Below are positions 12,020 to 25,466 of a stretch of DNA of 64,000 bases, piece after piece (within the stretch, counting starts at the first letter, position 1; each line of letters begins with the position of its first letter). The position numbers were made by a program, and so were the translations under genes. The notes beneath the pieces were generated by a model. It was not told where the DNA came from. It saw only the letters and a program-made list of their open reading frames with translations, and made no database searches. The stretch comes from Chaetoderma sp. LZ-2023a (Eukaryota > Mollusca > Caudofoveata > Chaetodermatida > Chaetodermatidae): NCBI GenBank assembly GCA_034401795.1, contig CM067371.1, positions 82,897,306 to 82,961,305 of the forward strand. Direction: 5' to 3'.

Positions 12020-13268
12020 ATCGGTCTAACTCATGTTGATCATATGAAGAGATGATTAGATAAACCATGCGTGCACGTATACGCGTGCACGAGCGCACGC
12101 AAGCGCACCATTTTTAGCATTAAGCAGTCCAGAAACATGTGTTTGAGAATATGTGTAGTTGTTTGGAGGAGAGAAGAAACGTCACACATGGGTTTTACCC
12201 GAGGCCTAAATTTTTATGCCACCAGAGCGTGGCTCGTGAATTTCTGGAGGCGGTGGAGTTAATATCAATTTTACTGACTTGTGTAAGTGTTGGAGTGAGA
12301 AATGGCACACAGGTCATATTCATAATCTTTAAAACTTCTGAAATTTGGGTGACTTCAGCGCGTGTAACCTGAATTTCTGGAGGTAATATTAGTTGACATA
12401 TTGCTATGTTAGGGGAGAAATAGCACACTGCTTCCCCTTGAATACTGTTGCTATTTAGATGGTGTCAAAGCATCTCTCTTGCATTCTTTGAGGTAATATA
12501 AGTTGGAATCTTATTTATAGGTGCTGGCAGGAGAACGGGCCTCATAGGGCAGGGAAGGGCATCTATGCTTGGGTGGTTGTGCGTGCGCACCTCTCTGGAT
12601 TTGCCATTGATTTGATAACAGTGAACGGAGATTCGAAAGAATCTCGAGTTGTGAGTGTAATTCTGTAGGCCCTCACAACAGCGACAATTTGTGATATAAT
12701 AAATGATTAATGGCACAAACAGTGTCAACTCAATCGAGCATATGCACCCCACCAACAATCTTACAAATTAAAATCCGTAGTTGCAAAATAGTAAATAAAT
12801 GTCACTTCCATACAGGTACACGACTTCCCGCCATCCCCCAATCCCCCACCGCCCCGCCCCCCACCCACACCCCACCCACCGCCACCCACCCCAACACACA
12901 TCCACCGCCTGCACCCGCCACTTGACCGTCTACTGGAACTACGTTGCAGCTTTCGGGAAATCCCATGTGCATGTACATGATAATACTGACGCTCGGATGT
13001 ATCAGTTTTATCTTTTTGGACGTTCGAATACACGGACGGAGCTCATATTTGTGGTATCTTGGACCCTATATAGCAGGTAAGAATCTCTCAAATTACTTGA
13101 TCTAAATATATCATCAACGTGTTTCCTTATCCTTTCCACCCACCCACTACGACCCACACCTCACTGTCAATGTCAGGCAATACAAGAGAGGAAAACTCTA
13201 CAACCAACCACTCCTCATTGACTGTGTCTAAATCATGGCAATGACACTCGAGAAGGCATAATACAAAG
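12020..13268. other. No recognisable gene; C-rich tract
   Basis: Contains a C-rich CCCCACC/CACCC tract at about 12835-12910 that opens long Pro/Thr ORFs on one strand and Gly ORFs on the other. No domain was seen. Confidence 0.5.
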
Positions 13269-14534
13269 TTGCTGAGAGTGGAGAATTTCAAAAGCTGTCT
13301 AGTGACTTTGAGGATTTTTCCTGCTGTACCCTGGTCACTTTATGTGTATCTTATCAATCACATGTATCACGAGTTTCTGCTCGTTCTGAGGACAAATGAG
13401 GAGCAGTTGTACATCGAAGTGTTGTCATTCTTGGTTAAACCGTTGTTCGTTCTGAACCTACAAAGTTATGCTCTATGGGCGCCACTTTTCCTTGAAAAGT
13501 TGAAACACGTGGACCCAGCAGCACTACCCATCCAAAACGTCGGCGTTTATTCAACACGACGAACCAAGAAGTCATATTCCAGGAGTCCAATTGATGTTTC
13601 GTCGGAGCAAACTGCCAACAAAGACGCTGCTTCTTCGGCAACTGGAACAGAATCATTTGATAACTCTGAGAGTGAATTCCGTCGCTGGTGTGTTAATCTT
13701 ACTCAGCGCAGTTTAGCTGTGCCAGAGATGAAAGCTATGAGTGCCGTCCAACATGGTGAAACCCGGCTAACTAATTACATAAATGGAGGATTGAGAGGGG
13801 TAACATTGATGAGAAAAGTTCTCAATATACTCAGGGGTACCTGCAATCATATCGAAGCATCAACGACGGTGTTAATAAACATTGCGAATGCAAATGCTAC
13901 AATTCTGAAAACCAGTACATACCTCCATAAGACACTGCAGCGAGGACAAAACGAAGTGACGAGTTCCACAAAGAACGTGTGGCATATGACAACATATTTG
14001 TGAAGCCGGTCACGCGTGTAAAGGTTCCGAACGTTGCGGCTACAAATATGGCGAGAAAGCCATCAAAAGATGCAAAGCTCGATGTGCAGCTGAATGTGTT
14101 CCTGACGAATACTTCTATGGATTTACACGATCTACTGTCTTTCCCGATTACTGAGATTCGTGTATCTCTCCAAGATGACGATGATACTCCAAAATAAAAT
14201 TACGAAAGCTGATCTTAACAAGCTCCTAGAATCTAAGCAACCAACACAGCATGAAAATGCAGGTGGTTCCCTGATCTATGCCATTCTTTGTGATGGTAGT
14301 CTCGTTCTCCTTGAGTGTTTCCTCGTCATAATAAGTCACCATATGGTAAACTCGTTGCAGACGAAGCTGTTGACAAACACTGACACAGCATCATCTCAAT
14401 CACTCTCCCTGCCATCTCTCCATTGCGGGAAATCAGACTCGTTGTCATCATCAAAATCTACATTGTCGGTATTATCGCTATCTTTGCCTTCATCACTGTT
14501 TGTATATCTTTCATATGTATCTCTCTCAGAATGA
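13269..14534 (+). pseudogene. Diverged Academ-like transposon protein relic
   Basis: The first 244 codons (13269-14003) align by motif order with the middle of the large protein at 32-37 kb. Both have a helical segment with repeated aromatic residues (LRTNEEQLYIEVL), then a D..EQ..N element (IDVSSEQTANKD; compare ADHACEHLNK there), then RRW and an acidic-basic tail. A frameshift near 13980 leads to a second frame (LRAYDNIFVKPV region, to 14197). A third holds KITKADLNKLLES and an IYAILCDG segment (about 14190-14300) like the VVDGM motif preceding the nuclease in the other copy. The nuclease and cysteine-rich domains are absent. Homology is by recognition of family pattern, not by alignment. 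Confidence 0.5.
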
Positions 14535-14647
14535 AAAACCACGTTTAATCATTTGTTACATGCTAAGCAATATGCGTGTCCATCACCATTGTCAACTCTT
14601 CCAAAAGTTGTAGGTCCTTTGTCTGTGCAGGAGTGTTGAATCAGATT

Positions 14648-14708
14648 ATCAAATCAACAAAGATTTTCAAATTGACAAAGCTTATTAAGTTGACAAAGAT
14701 TATCAAAG
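14648..14708. repeat. Short 18-bp tandem repeat, about 3.4 copies
   Basis: Units share CAAA or TAAG, then T(C/T)(A/G)ACAAAG and (A/C)TT, e.g. TTCAAATTGACAAAGCTT at 14666-14683. Confidence 0.7.
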
Positions 14709-16147
<1,439 letters not shown>

Positions 16148-16281
16148 AAAGAATTCCGTGTCGTGAATTTGGACGCAACAAGTCCCTCTGGGCTGGCAGC
16201 CATGAGGCGTGCTCACTAGTCTAAACAAGACTAACTAACCCCTTTGCACCCTCTGCATCCGCTACGAGGCCTTAACGCACT

Positions 16282-16389
16282 GGCCCATGTTCCCGAAGCT
16301 ATCGCTAGGATAGCGATATAGTTAATCCAATAGCATAACATTAGTATAACGATGTCGTTAACCTAACGATAGCTTCGGGAACATGGGCC
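16282..16389. mobile_element. 108-bp foldback element
   Basis: The two halves are inverted copies: GGCCCATGTTCCCGAAGCTA at 16282-16301 and its exact complement at 16370-16389. Pairing continues less perfectly inward (TCGCTAGGATAGCGAT against ACGATGTCGTTAACCTAACGA). The size and structure fit a small palindromic MITE unrelated to the main family here. Confidence 0.85.
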
Positions 16390-16660
16390 CTGGTGAACAT
16401 GGTCACAGTTCGCTGATTAATAAAATATCATATGATGTATACCTATTTAGTAAGTAGAGCATGTCTGTCATGATCAAAATGCTTGAGGATATATGAACAG
16501 TACATGTTGCACGATAAACACGTGGACGCATTCCATGCATTGTATGCGTTATTAAGCTTAATAGCCATGGCCACCATCAATTTTGTATTTGTAACCGGAC
16601 GCGGGCTTGGCGATTCCACGTATCAACAAGAGCAATCACTAATTTAGTCTCGGGTCAGGT

Positions 16661-16850
16661 GTGAGCAACATCAAGTCGAATTAGTTTAAAGAAATATTCA
16701 GTAGTATGTTTATTAAATTATAAATTCACCATTATTTTACCCATTTTGTGACGGACCGACGTCATTTTAATGGTGACGTCAGCTAACACGAGACGTATAT
16801 GATTATGACGTCAAATACTTGAGTGGCAGAGCGGATCTCACCATTAATGA
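16661..16850 (+). mobile_element. MITE fragment, CRE-rich half
   Basis: Retains one hairpin arm (TCGAATTAGTTTAAAGAAAT), ATGTTTATTAAAT and two exact TGACGTCA at 16774 and 16806. The GC-rich half is missing. Confidence 0.75.
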
Positions 16851-17165
16851 ATGATCTGTGAACAGTACTGGCGTGGCGGATGAATCTGCACGTGAGCCCT
16901 GGTATCGGATTACGGCACGGGCGAACGGTATAAAGATTTTGGAGTGTTATTTGTAGCAATGATAAAAAATTAATTACATATCTTCTGCTCAAATTTTTTA
17001 AGATTTGGGTAAAGGGCCTGGCTAGCTACACCCACTGGCCCCGTGATTTTGGCGTCACTGATCCGGGAGATTGGGTAATGTCATAATCTCAAAGCAAGTT
17101 ACTGCACGTGAATCCTAAGAATTAGTAGTTTATCAAAGATAAGTACATGGTTGAAATAAGATATA

Positions 17166-17188
17166 GATATATATATATATATATATAA
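17166..17188. repeat. Short (AT)n microsatellite
   Basis: About eleven AT dinucleotides. The sequence after it (AAGATTTTGGAATGTTATTTG) repeats 16934-16954, indicating a local duplication of about 40 bp. Confidence 0.8.
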
Positions 17189-17333
17189 AGATTTTGGAAT
17201 GTTATTTGTAGCAATGATAACAAATTAATGCCTTATATCAAGACAAATTATCGATTGCTACCACGTCCCACTCAATTTGTCCAGCAGCTGACGTCACAAA
17301 CAATATGACGTAGATCCACTACGAATGTGATAA

Positions 17334-17682
17334 TTAACCTTTCCAGAGTATCCGTCGATTATCTGACTTCGTATGACGTCATAATCAGCTCAGCGCGTGT
17401 ATGATGACGTCAAACTCATTACGCCACAAAGGGTTCCATATGGACGTGATCAAATCTCAAATAGTCTTTGTAATTCTTTGCTATTTAATAAACATGCTGT
17501 AGGCCGTAGGCAGCAACACAACCCAGTCAAATTAGTTCCAGAATATTCAACTGCTTACCTGTATAGTTTTCTGGAAATCGATAGTCAGGGAGTTCAGAGA
17601 TCGATCGATCCCAACACGAACGAGGTGTGGGTGGAGCTTAGTAGAGATGGGCGGGGCATAGCTAAAAATGGAAAGGTCCATT
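17334..17682 (-). mobile_element. MITE copy lacking one hairpin arm
   Basis: Has both ends (AACCTTTCCAGAGTATCC and GCTAAAAATGGAAAGGTCCA) and exact TGACGTCA at 17374 and 17405. The left hairpin arm is deleted: AATAAACATGCTGT joins straight to AGGCAGCAACACAACCCAG. Confidence 0.88.
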
Positions 17683-17705
17683 GTCTGTCACGAAAGTGTC
17701 TGAGT

Positions 17706-17852
17706 GAAATTAGTTAAATATTCATCGGCTTCCATTACCTTGACATTGGGATTGGGATTCTGGCAATTCCGTGTTCTAAGTGCTAAACGCGATTCACAAT
17801 TCAAACAGGACAGAGCTTAGCTAGAAATGGGCAAGGCATAGATATATCCTTG
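17706..17852 (-). mobile_element. MITE fragment, GC-rich half, type B
   Basis: Retains part of one arm plus GGGATTCTGGCAATTCCGTG and GCTTAGCTAGAAATGGGCAA. Confidence 0.65.
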
Positions 17853-18047
17853 TTTTTGCACCAGTTCAGAAGACGGCGGTTAAATTGAAGACCCAGTACA
17901 TATTCTCTCACAAATGTTTCCTTTTTAATCTTCTGTTATAGCACACTATGGAAACACTTCTTTGGGACTCAATCATAAATGCACTTACTTTTCTTTGTTT
18001 CTCGACAACTGAAACCACCAAGTTCTGTGATTCCAATCGCTACCGGT

Positions 18048-18083
18048 GCTGCTGCTGCTGCTGCTGCTGCAACAACAACAACA

Positions 18084-18151
<68 letters not shown>
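18048..18151. repeat. Compound (GCT)n-(AAC)n-(ACT)n repeat
   Basis: Three different triplet repeats abut without spacer. Confidence 0.97.
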
Positions 18152-18155
18152 AACA

Positions 18156-18236
18156 TTTTTCAGCATTCTGTTGAATATGTTGAACCCAAATCGACTGGGA
18201 AGCACCAACTTCTAGTTAAATTAGTTTTAAAATTCA
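18156..18236 (+). repeat. MITE hairpin remnant
   Basis: CATTCTGTTGAATATGTTGA on the left and TTAAATTAGTTTTAAAATTC on the right of a GGGAAGCACCAACTTCT core. Confidence 0.65.
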
Positions 18237-18452
18237 AAATCGGCCTTATTTTTTCGAGCCCCAGGGCTCTAGCCTCGTTAGCATTCTGTCTTAATCCCGC
18301 AATGCTTTACATTATGTTTAGGCTAAATATGTGTAGCTTGTGATATTAAACGCTAGACAGTAACAGAAAAACCTTCCTGAAACAGAGATCATTGTTCTAA
18401 CGACATTTAACTGTGTGACGTAAGCCACCAGACAATAATTTCAATGAGCGAT

Positions 18453-18565
18453 AACTCTGGACCTGCTGAATATTTTTGACCCAATTTGACTGAAAGTCGG
18501 TAGTGGCTTAGCCACCAGCATCTTTCAGTCACATTGTTTTCAAAATATTCAGCAACTCCAGAGTT
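18453..18565. mobile_element. 113-bp palindromic element built on the MITE core
   Basis: AACTCTGG at 18453-18460 pairs with CCAGAGTT at 18558-18565. Pairing extends through GCTGAATATTTT, CAATTTGACTGAAAG and GTGGCT/AGCCAC to a short loop. It contains nothing but the foldback, so it may be a minimal derivative of the family. Confidence 0.8.
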
Positions 18566-19638
18566 AAACCGATAGAAGATCTAGTCGGCAGACATTAAAC
18601 AACCAGGCAATTAAACCAGACAGTCACTAGACAAAGTTGATGACGTAATCTTACTAAACAATAGATAGGTCTAACGACAGAGATTAGACCAGACTGAGAG
18701 TGAAATAAGCACAACCTAGAGTGCATTTTATTCAAGCTTAATTTTTGGTTACATGTACCATCGCTGATGAAACATTGGTGGGCCTACCATACTGAGATAG
18801 CTAGCGTTTACCAAACATGAGCATTTAGATTCCATACAATCGTAGTAACAAATCTCCATTCAAAATGTTGCATTTACGGGCCTATACAATTAGATATGTG
18901 TTATATGCAAATTAACTCGGATAATTATAATGAGGCAACCAGATATCAAAAGGTCAACAATTGTGCTTTCTGCTTAGAACAACCACGAAATTTTGTGACT
19001 GACAAAGTATTACTATAAGAATATGTTGATGGTAACATCTTGTAAATTTAGTACTAGACAGTCTCTAATAAATCTAACATGTTCATTTATTTCATGAGAT
19101 AATGTTAACATGACATTTTTTTTTAACGTAGGTAAATTGCAATTATAAGGTACTGGAAATAAACAGTACCCAACCTAGAGTAATGATTGACCACTCAAAA
19201 TATCGCGGTCGTCGCCTCGCAATGTCGTATATATCACAGGCAAATCCGTTGAATAATCAGGTCACCTGCGGTCAAACTTTATTAACGACTATCCATGTTA
19301 TCCAGGCCTTAAAATACGACTACTGTACACGGTTGATTTTAATAACGCGATATATTGGTGTTAACATCTTGATGAAGGTGAATGGTATGAACCCTCTGAC
19401 AAATCTAAATGGTCAATCTTCATCCATCTCATGGAACTGTATTACTATGCCAACTGAAAGAATGTCCATTTCTGACAGTAGCAGAAGAATTCAATAAGTG
19501 ATCATATAAAATGAAAATACATAACATATATATCTAAGAAAAATAGTGATAAATGATCACTCAAACTTGTTTGTTTTCACTTGTGTCATCCACATAGCAG
19601 TCAATAAATCTGCTAACTGTATTTGAACATATCTCTCA
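18566..19638. other. No recognisable gene
   Basis: A 104-codon ORF (19183-19497, plus) has no recognised domain; its second half resembles 541-640, so it lies in a dispersed repeat. Confidence 0.45.
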
Positions 19639-19992
19639 ATGGGCTGTTCCAGTTTATCCATCCTTCATTTGAGGTCATATGACGTCATAATCAACTACGT
19701 GATGTGTAGGTTGGTGTCATAATCATTACGTCATGAATGAGTCGATTTAGTCTGTCTTAAGCGCTCAATAGTCCGTCAGCTTGTATGAATTGTGTATATT
19801 TACTATTTAATAAACATGCTGTTGAATAATTTGAAACTAAGTTGACTGGGCGATGTTGCTGCCATATGCAACAAAATCACCCAGTCAAATTAGTTTCAAA
19901 ATATTCAGCATCTTGCATGTATAGTCTTCTGGAAATTGATAGTCAGGGAGTTCAGGGATCGATCGATAACAACACAAGGCAGGTGAAGTATG
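19639..19992 (-). mobile_element. MITE copy truncated in the GC-rich end
   Basis: Starts GGGCTGTTCCAGTTTATCC, has exact TGACGTCA at 19680 and a full hairpin at about 19820-19910. It stops after GATCGATCGATAACAACACA without the CGCCC end. Confidence 0.85.
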
Positions 19993-20654
19993 ACGTTATT
20001 CCTGATTAACAGGAATATATAGTGAGAACACAGCCTAAAATTCATTTTACACGACGCTACTAATATGAAAATATTTTCGTTAGGAATTTTGTCAGTCACA
20101 ACAATGCACAGCTGCGACAGGCATAATTGGTGACCTCTTGACATCCGGTGACCTGATGACTTAACTGATTTGAATATGCCTATGACATATAGTAAATGGT
20201 AGATGGCAATAAAAGCAATACTTTGGTCGCTCATTTGCTAGTCTACTATAATACACCTTGTCCACATTGACGTCATTAGGCCAGGATTCCACTAAATCAA
20301 AGTTTAGAGTGTGTTTGCTGGCTGGTAAAGCGCAAGGTGAACAGCTGTACCGCATTGAGTTTCTGTTGAACTAAAACACGACATTTTATAAGATTCCTTT
20401 GATAAAATACAATCACAATATTATTGAAAGTCATACATCTTTGGAAAGCTCGTCCAATTTTATCAACATTTATGTGGGTTTTGGGGGAGTGGCTTTTTGT
20501 AAAATTTTCACTGAGTTATTTGAATATATAAAATATACCATTGTTTCTAGATTCAATGAACTAAGCGGACAATAGGGTGTATTTTAAAGTTTTGTAATTG
20601 GCTTGACACAATTTTTAATAAAGCCATAAAAGCTGATACATAAATGTATAGAAA

Positions 20655-21064
20655 ATTCACCTTTCCAGAGTATCCATCGATCAATCTGACGTCATATGAC
20701 GTCATAATCAGCTAAGCGGCGTATAGGATGACATGTATAATCATTACGTCATAAATGATTCTATATGGCCCGTCTTTAACTCTTAATAGTCCGGCACTTT
20801 GTACGAATTGTATGTCTCTACTATTTAATAAACATGCTGTTGAATATTTTGAACCATAATTTGACTGGACGCTGTTGCTGCCATAGGCAGCAACAGCGCC
20901 AAGCCAAGTCAAATTAGTTCCAAAATATCCAATAGCCTACCTATATAGTTTTCTGGAAATTGATAATCTGGGAGTTCAGAGATCCATCGATCTCAACACA
21001 AGCGAGGCGTGTGTTGAGCTTAGCTAGAGATGGGCGGGGCATGGCTAAAAATGGAAAGGTGAAT
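20655..21064 (-). mobile_element. MITE copy, full length
   Basis: Terminal repeats ATTCACCTTTCCAG and TGGAAAGGTGAAT define both ends. Exact TGACGTCA occur at 20687 and 20697. AATAAACATGCTGTTGAATA leads into the hairpin. A duplication (CGCCAAGCCAAGTCAAATTAG) sits in the right arm. Confidence 0.92.
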
Positions 21065-22025
21065 GGTCTTCGCTTTCTTGGGGTCTATGCTTTCTATAAT
21101 ATTATGATAGTAGTTCGGAATATAAACAGCTTAAAGTACGATGTATCTGAGCCTAATGTAACAGCGTTTAACAACGTTTATCAGCCAGAAGTGCTGTGAG
21201 CGATGGATTGTGGGAAGATATTTTCACAAAATACGTCAATGTGGGAGAAAATGCATTGTATCGAAAGTATCCGGAAATACTCTTTTGAAGTAAGATCATT
21301 TGTTTCGTTAAAATCAGCCAAATTCTATCAGTATTCTTTTAGATTCAACTCCGGGTGGGTGAGTGGGTGGGCAGACAGACACACGAACAGATGGACGGCC
21401 AGCCAGACAGGCGGGTGCTCGTGTGCATCTGCGTACGCGCACGCGCAGGTGCACGCACATACAACCGTAGTTACCCACGCACGCATGCGTACATGAGATC
21501 GTGCCGACACGTACGCGAGCGGGCTTGTGAGCACGTACATGCGCGCGATCATACAGACGAGATCCTGCAGGAAACTCCTGTAATTTATTTCATCAATAAG
21601 GACATATACATTTTTGACATAAAACATATTATTGATGATACATTGTTTGTAGAAATAGGTATGCCAAAATACATCTAAATTTTCGATTGGTGGATAGCTG
21701 TGCAATGTTTATAAACTGAACCGGACGGAAACAACTATATGGTATTAAAACAAATATCCGTCCGGTTCCGCAAGAACATATGCACCAGGACGTGCGGTAT
21801 TTATGCTATTATCAATTTGTTAAATGAAATGTCTTGTCGATATCCTTCTCTATAATTATTACCCACGCGTAGCATAAACGTACGTATTTATTTAAAATAG
21901 CTTGAACGCGCATTGACAAAATCATACTGTTGTTTCTAGTAGACGTAATGTAGGGAAAGCTGGGGCATAACGGAACCCTTAACTTTGGGATCATGCTATG
22001 TAAACCGATGGTTATCCGAGTTTTA
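21065..22025. other. No gene; purine-pyrimidine tract and hairpin
   Basis: An alternating CGCACGCG-type tract at 21420-21550 opens unrelated ORFs in several frames. GAACCGGACGGA at 21718-21729 and TCCGTCCGGTTC at 21757-21768 form a perfect 12-bp stem with a 27-nt loop. Confidence 0.6.

Positions 22026-22104
<79 letters not shown>
22026..22104. repeat. (ATT)n microsatellite
   Basis: About 26 TTA/ATT triplets. Confidence 0.98.
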
Positions 22105-22329
22105 CCCATTCTTTCTTTAAAATTATCATTAGGATTAGTTACTCGGTCAAAAGGTAAATGGATAAATACAGAGCGAATTCTTATTCAAATAATGGGACAA
22201 AATGGCACCATGGTTCCATATTGGCGCATGCAACCACTATATTAAACAGATATTATTGAAACAATTACAATAACACGTCACTGAGCAAACTGACAGGAAC
22301 ATTGCATAAGAGTACAACGTTTGTGTTAT

Positions 22330-24425
22330 AATTTAACAGCAGATGTCACAGGTAAACATGTCATCAGAATCATCAACCACAGAACATGAAATATGTGCCC
22401 ACTATAAACAGGCAGTGCATTGAAGCATACCCTTCCTACTATTGCTCCAGAGTTCTTCACAGTAAATGCATTCAGTATCTGCAGTTGAACCGTAGGTCTC
22501 TTCATCTGAATTATAAGTAGACCTATCACTCTTTTTGGTCGCTTACCCGTACCCTTATTAACCACCCCATTCTTTCTAATATTCTTTACCGAGGTACTAG
22601 CAATGAAACTTCTTTTTGAATTTTCGACGGAACATGTCATGCTATTGACAGCAATGTTTACTGGTTGTTGTCGCTTGGCCACATGCGTAACTTTTGCTTC
22701 TAGCAGTTTTTCCTTGTACGGGCTGCTTGTTAGAATCGCAGATGACCCACGTAGAGTATTCGCCTTTCGAGTAGATTTTGCAGTGACTTTTGGTGGCGGA
22801 GATATGGCAACGCATGGTGTATATGGCAATGCACCCGAGGTATGTGTTTGCTGCTCTATAAGAGACTGCTGCACAGCTATCACAGATTGTAATGCGGCAT
22901 TAATTGGCTTCAAATATTTTGGCTTAGTCATCGGTGTAGCTTCCAGAGCTTGAAGTATAGCTTCTAATGAAATCTAATCCTCTGATTCAATTCACCTATC
23001 CAGAGTATCCATTCATCATCAGACCTAGCATGACGTCATAATTAGCTCAACGTATGTATGATGACGTCATAATCATTACGTCACAAAGGGTTCCAAATAG
23101 ACCGTCACCAAATCTCAAATGGTCCGACACGTTGTATGAATTGTATATCTTTGTAATTCTTTGCTATTTAATAAACATGCTGTTGCATATTTTGAAACTA
23201 ATTTGACTGGGCGCTGTTGCTACCTTAGGCAGCAACAGCACCCAGTCAAATTAGTTTCAAAATATTCAACAGCTTACCTGTATAGTTTTCTTGAAATAGA
23301 TAGTCAGTGAGTTCAGAGATCGATCGATCTGAACACGAGCTAGATGTGGGTGGAGCTTAGCTAGAGATGGGCGGGGCATAGCTAAAAATGGAAATGTCCA
23401 TTATGATAACAACCGGAAATTCGTCGTCCGTTGAACGTGGATGTTCCGGTTCAATTATGGGTATAACGAGTTCAGACCTTTCTGTAGCAACATATGAATT
23501 TGCTTCAACTGCGGTCATTGGTGCAATTGGTGAATAATTTTGTGTTGAAAACATATGTTGTGGTGTGGCCGAAGTTGAAGCTTCCGCGTCTGTCATTGCC
23601 ACGGACGTATGCTGTGTAGTGATGGACGTTGAAACTTCTACTTCGGCCATCGCCACAACTGGAGAAGGTGCTGGTGTTGTGACAAACGTTAAAGCTTCCA
23701 ATAAATTTATTGATACAGTTTTTGGAGGCGGAGTTGAGTTATTGACTGGTGTTATTTTTGCAATTGCACTGCCACCACGAATATCTGAATCAACATCGAC
23801 CACTTAATTGCAGCCTGCTTCTCAGCAGGGGCAGGAATATCTGTTGGAGCAGCAGCAGCGAATTCATGACGTTAGACGCTACCTCTGTTAACCGGGCATG
23901 GTATAGCCCTGTCTTTCAAAATCTATTAGATGTAGTTAATGCTGTTGCAGCCCTCAGATAGGCAGGGCCGAAAGGTTCTGCAATCTGAAACGTTGTGACG
24001 ACACGGCGAGGGTGATTTCTGAGCAATTTTCCCCATTTCTTGATCGTATTGTATGCGGATAACGTTTTCATAAAACTAACGCCTAATGGTTGCTTTTTAT
24101 GCGAACAATGTGGTGGCAAACAGAGCATTATGACACAGTTATCCCAAGTCATAACCTGAAGATTATTTGTATGCGTTGCATGCCCATCCAATATTAGGAG
24201 AACAGAGTTGTTTTGTGAGGCTCCTGGTGATTTTATGGAATGTTGGAACCAGGTGTACCGAACAACGTTTGCTGCAGCCACCCACTTTTGTGGCACACGT
24301 AGATTGAACCTGGAGGTGATCGATTCATAATCTCCATTTTCATACGAACGCGTGGGAAGATAAAGAGTGGTCGACGAATGAGTCCGTGGCACTCGGGCAG
24401 ATCTCAACAGTGACCAGCTGACCAC
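22330..24425 (-). pseudogene. pogo/Tigger-type transposase relic, interrupted by a MITE
   Basis: Reading the minus strand, 24425-23916 encodes the C-terminal half of a DDE_1 domain. It has LLILDGHATHT (second catalytic Asp) and LPPHCSHKKQPLG, where the family normally has QPLD, so the third catalytic Asp is replaced by Gly. A low-complexity Thr/Ser/Ala/Glu linker follows (23803-23403). The MITE at 22990-23402 then interrupts it, the linker resumes (22931-22500), and a C-terminal zinc finger ends it (CIYCEELWSN, then CTAC, WAHISC, and CDIC, about 22450-22332). The finger contains an in-frame TAG after CTACL and lies in a different frame from the 201-codon ORF over the same DNA. The N-terminal DNA-binding domain and first catalytic Asp are missing. 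Confidence 0.75.
22990..23402 (-). mobile_element. MITE copy nested in the transposase relic
   Basis: Both ends are present (ATTCACCTATCCAG and TGGAAATGTCCAT). Exact TGACGTCA at 23031 and 23062, and a complete hairpin at about 23180-23275. It separates the two halves of the pogo/Tigger linker, so it inserted after that transposase copy. Confidence 0.92.
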
Positions 24426-25009
24426 GTTCTGCTGAAGTTATAACGCCAACAATTTACAAAAGACAATGAGTGGGGCAAATGACCACGTCTCGGGGGCAAA
24501 ATGGATTGATGTGCCATTTTGGCCCGCATATATATGTTCTATTTTGCTCCGCAATACCATATCGGAAGAATATAGATCAAATACCGTATATGCACGTGGG
24601 TTGATTATGATTTGCACGCAGTTCTCCCTACATAGATAGCGCAATACCATATGAAATTATACACAATAATTAAATAAGCAATTAAAGATCAACTGTATCG
24701 AAATTGATTTCAGCGCACTCTGCCGTGCCGTGGGTTAAGCATTAAGCATGCTCTGTTTAAAAAAAATTAGTCTACGCGACTGCGCATGTTCAGTGCTACA
24801 ATCGCGATGGGTGTTGCCTGATTGTATTGCCTGGTTTGTGAGTTATAACGAAGTTCCGTTTTGTCCCCTGGCTCCATTTTCCCTACCATCCTCTAAGAGC
24901 TGTTTGGTCACCCCTACGTCGTGAGTGGGCGAACGTATCCTGGTCCCCAGGTTAGTGGTTTTGGGAAGAGTGAGTCTGGCATGGGATGCCACCATCTTGG
25001 AGGAAATAG
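24426..25009. other. No recognisable gene
   Basis: A 70-codon minus-strand ORF at 24438-24650 directly precedes the transposase relic but shows no CENP-B-type helix-turn-helix. Confidence 0.5.
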
Positions 25010-25355
25010 ATGAATCCCGTTTTAGTTATGGCCCGCCCATTCTTAGCTAAGCACCGCCCCCGCTTTTTCAGCGTTGGGATCGATCGATGCATTGCCTGAA
25101 TCTCAATTACCAGAAAACGATACAGGTAGGCTGTTGAATATTTTGAAATTAATTTGACTGGGTGCTGTTGCTGCCTATGTTCAGCAGAATATTTATTAAA
25201 TAGTAAAAGACATACAATTCGTTACAACTTGACGGACTATTAAGCGTTTATGACGGACTTAATTAAATCATTCATACCGTAATTGATCATGACGTAAGCC
25301 TACACGTGATGTAGGTGTCCATGATGTCATATGATTGATTGTAAACTGAATTCAT
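25010..25355 (+). mobile_element. MITE copy with one hairpin arm deleted
   Basis: Ends TGAATCCCGTTTTAG and AAACTGAATTCA. After TGCTGTTGCTGCCTATG the sequence jumps straight to TTCAGCAGAATATTTATTAA, so the right arm is lost. Confidence 0.85.
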
Positions 25356-25466
25356 CCATTAGGTATGCTTAGTAAGCTGGTTGAATTTGTCAAATACCAA
25401 GGGAGATTCAACGCAGGGAAATATTAGAAATATCAACAATAGAAATTAATATTGTTCTATACAAAG

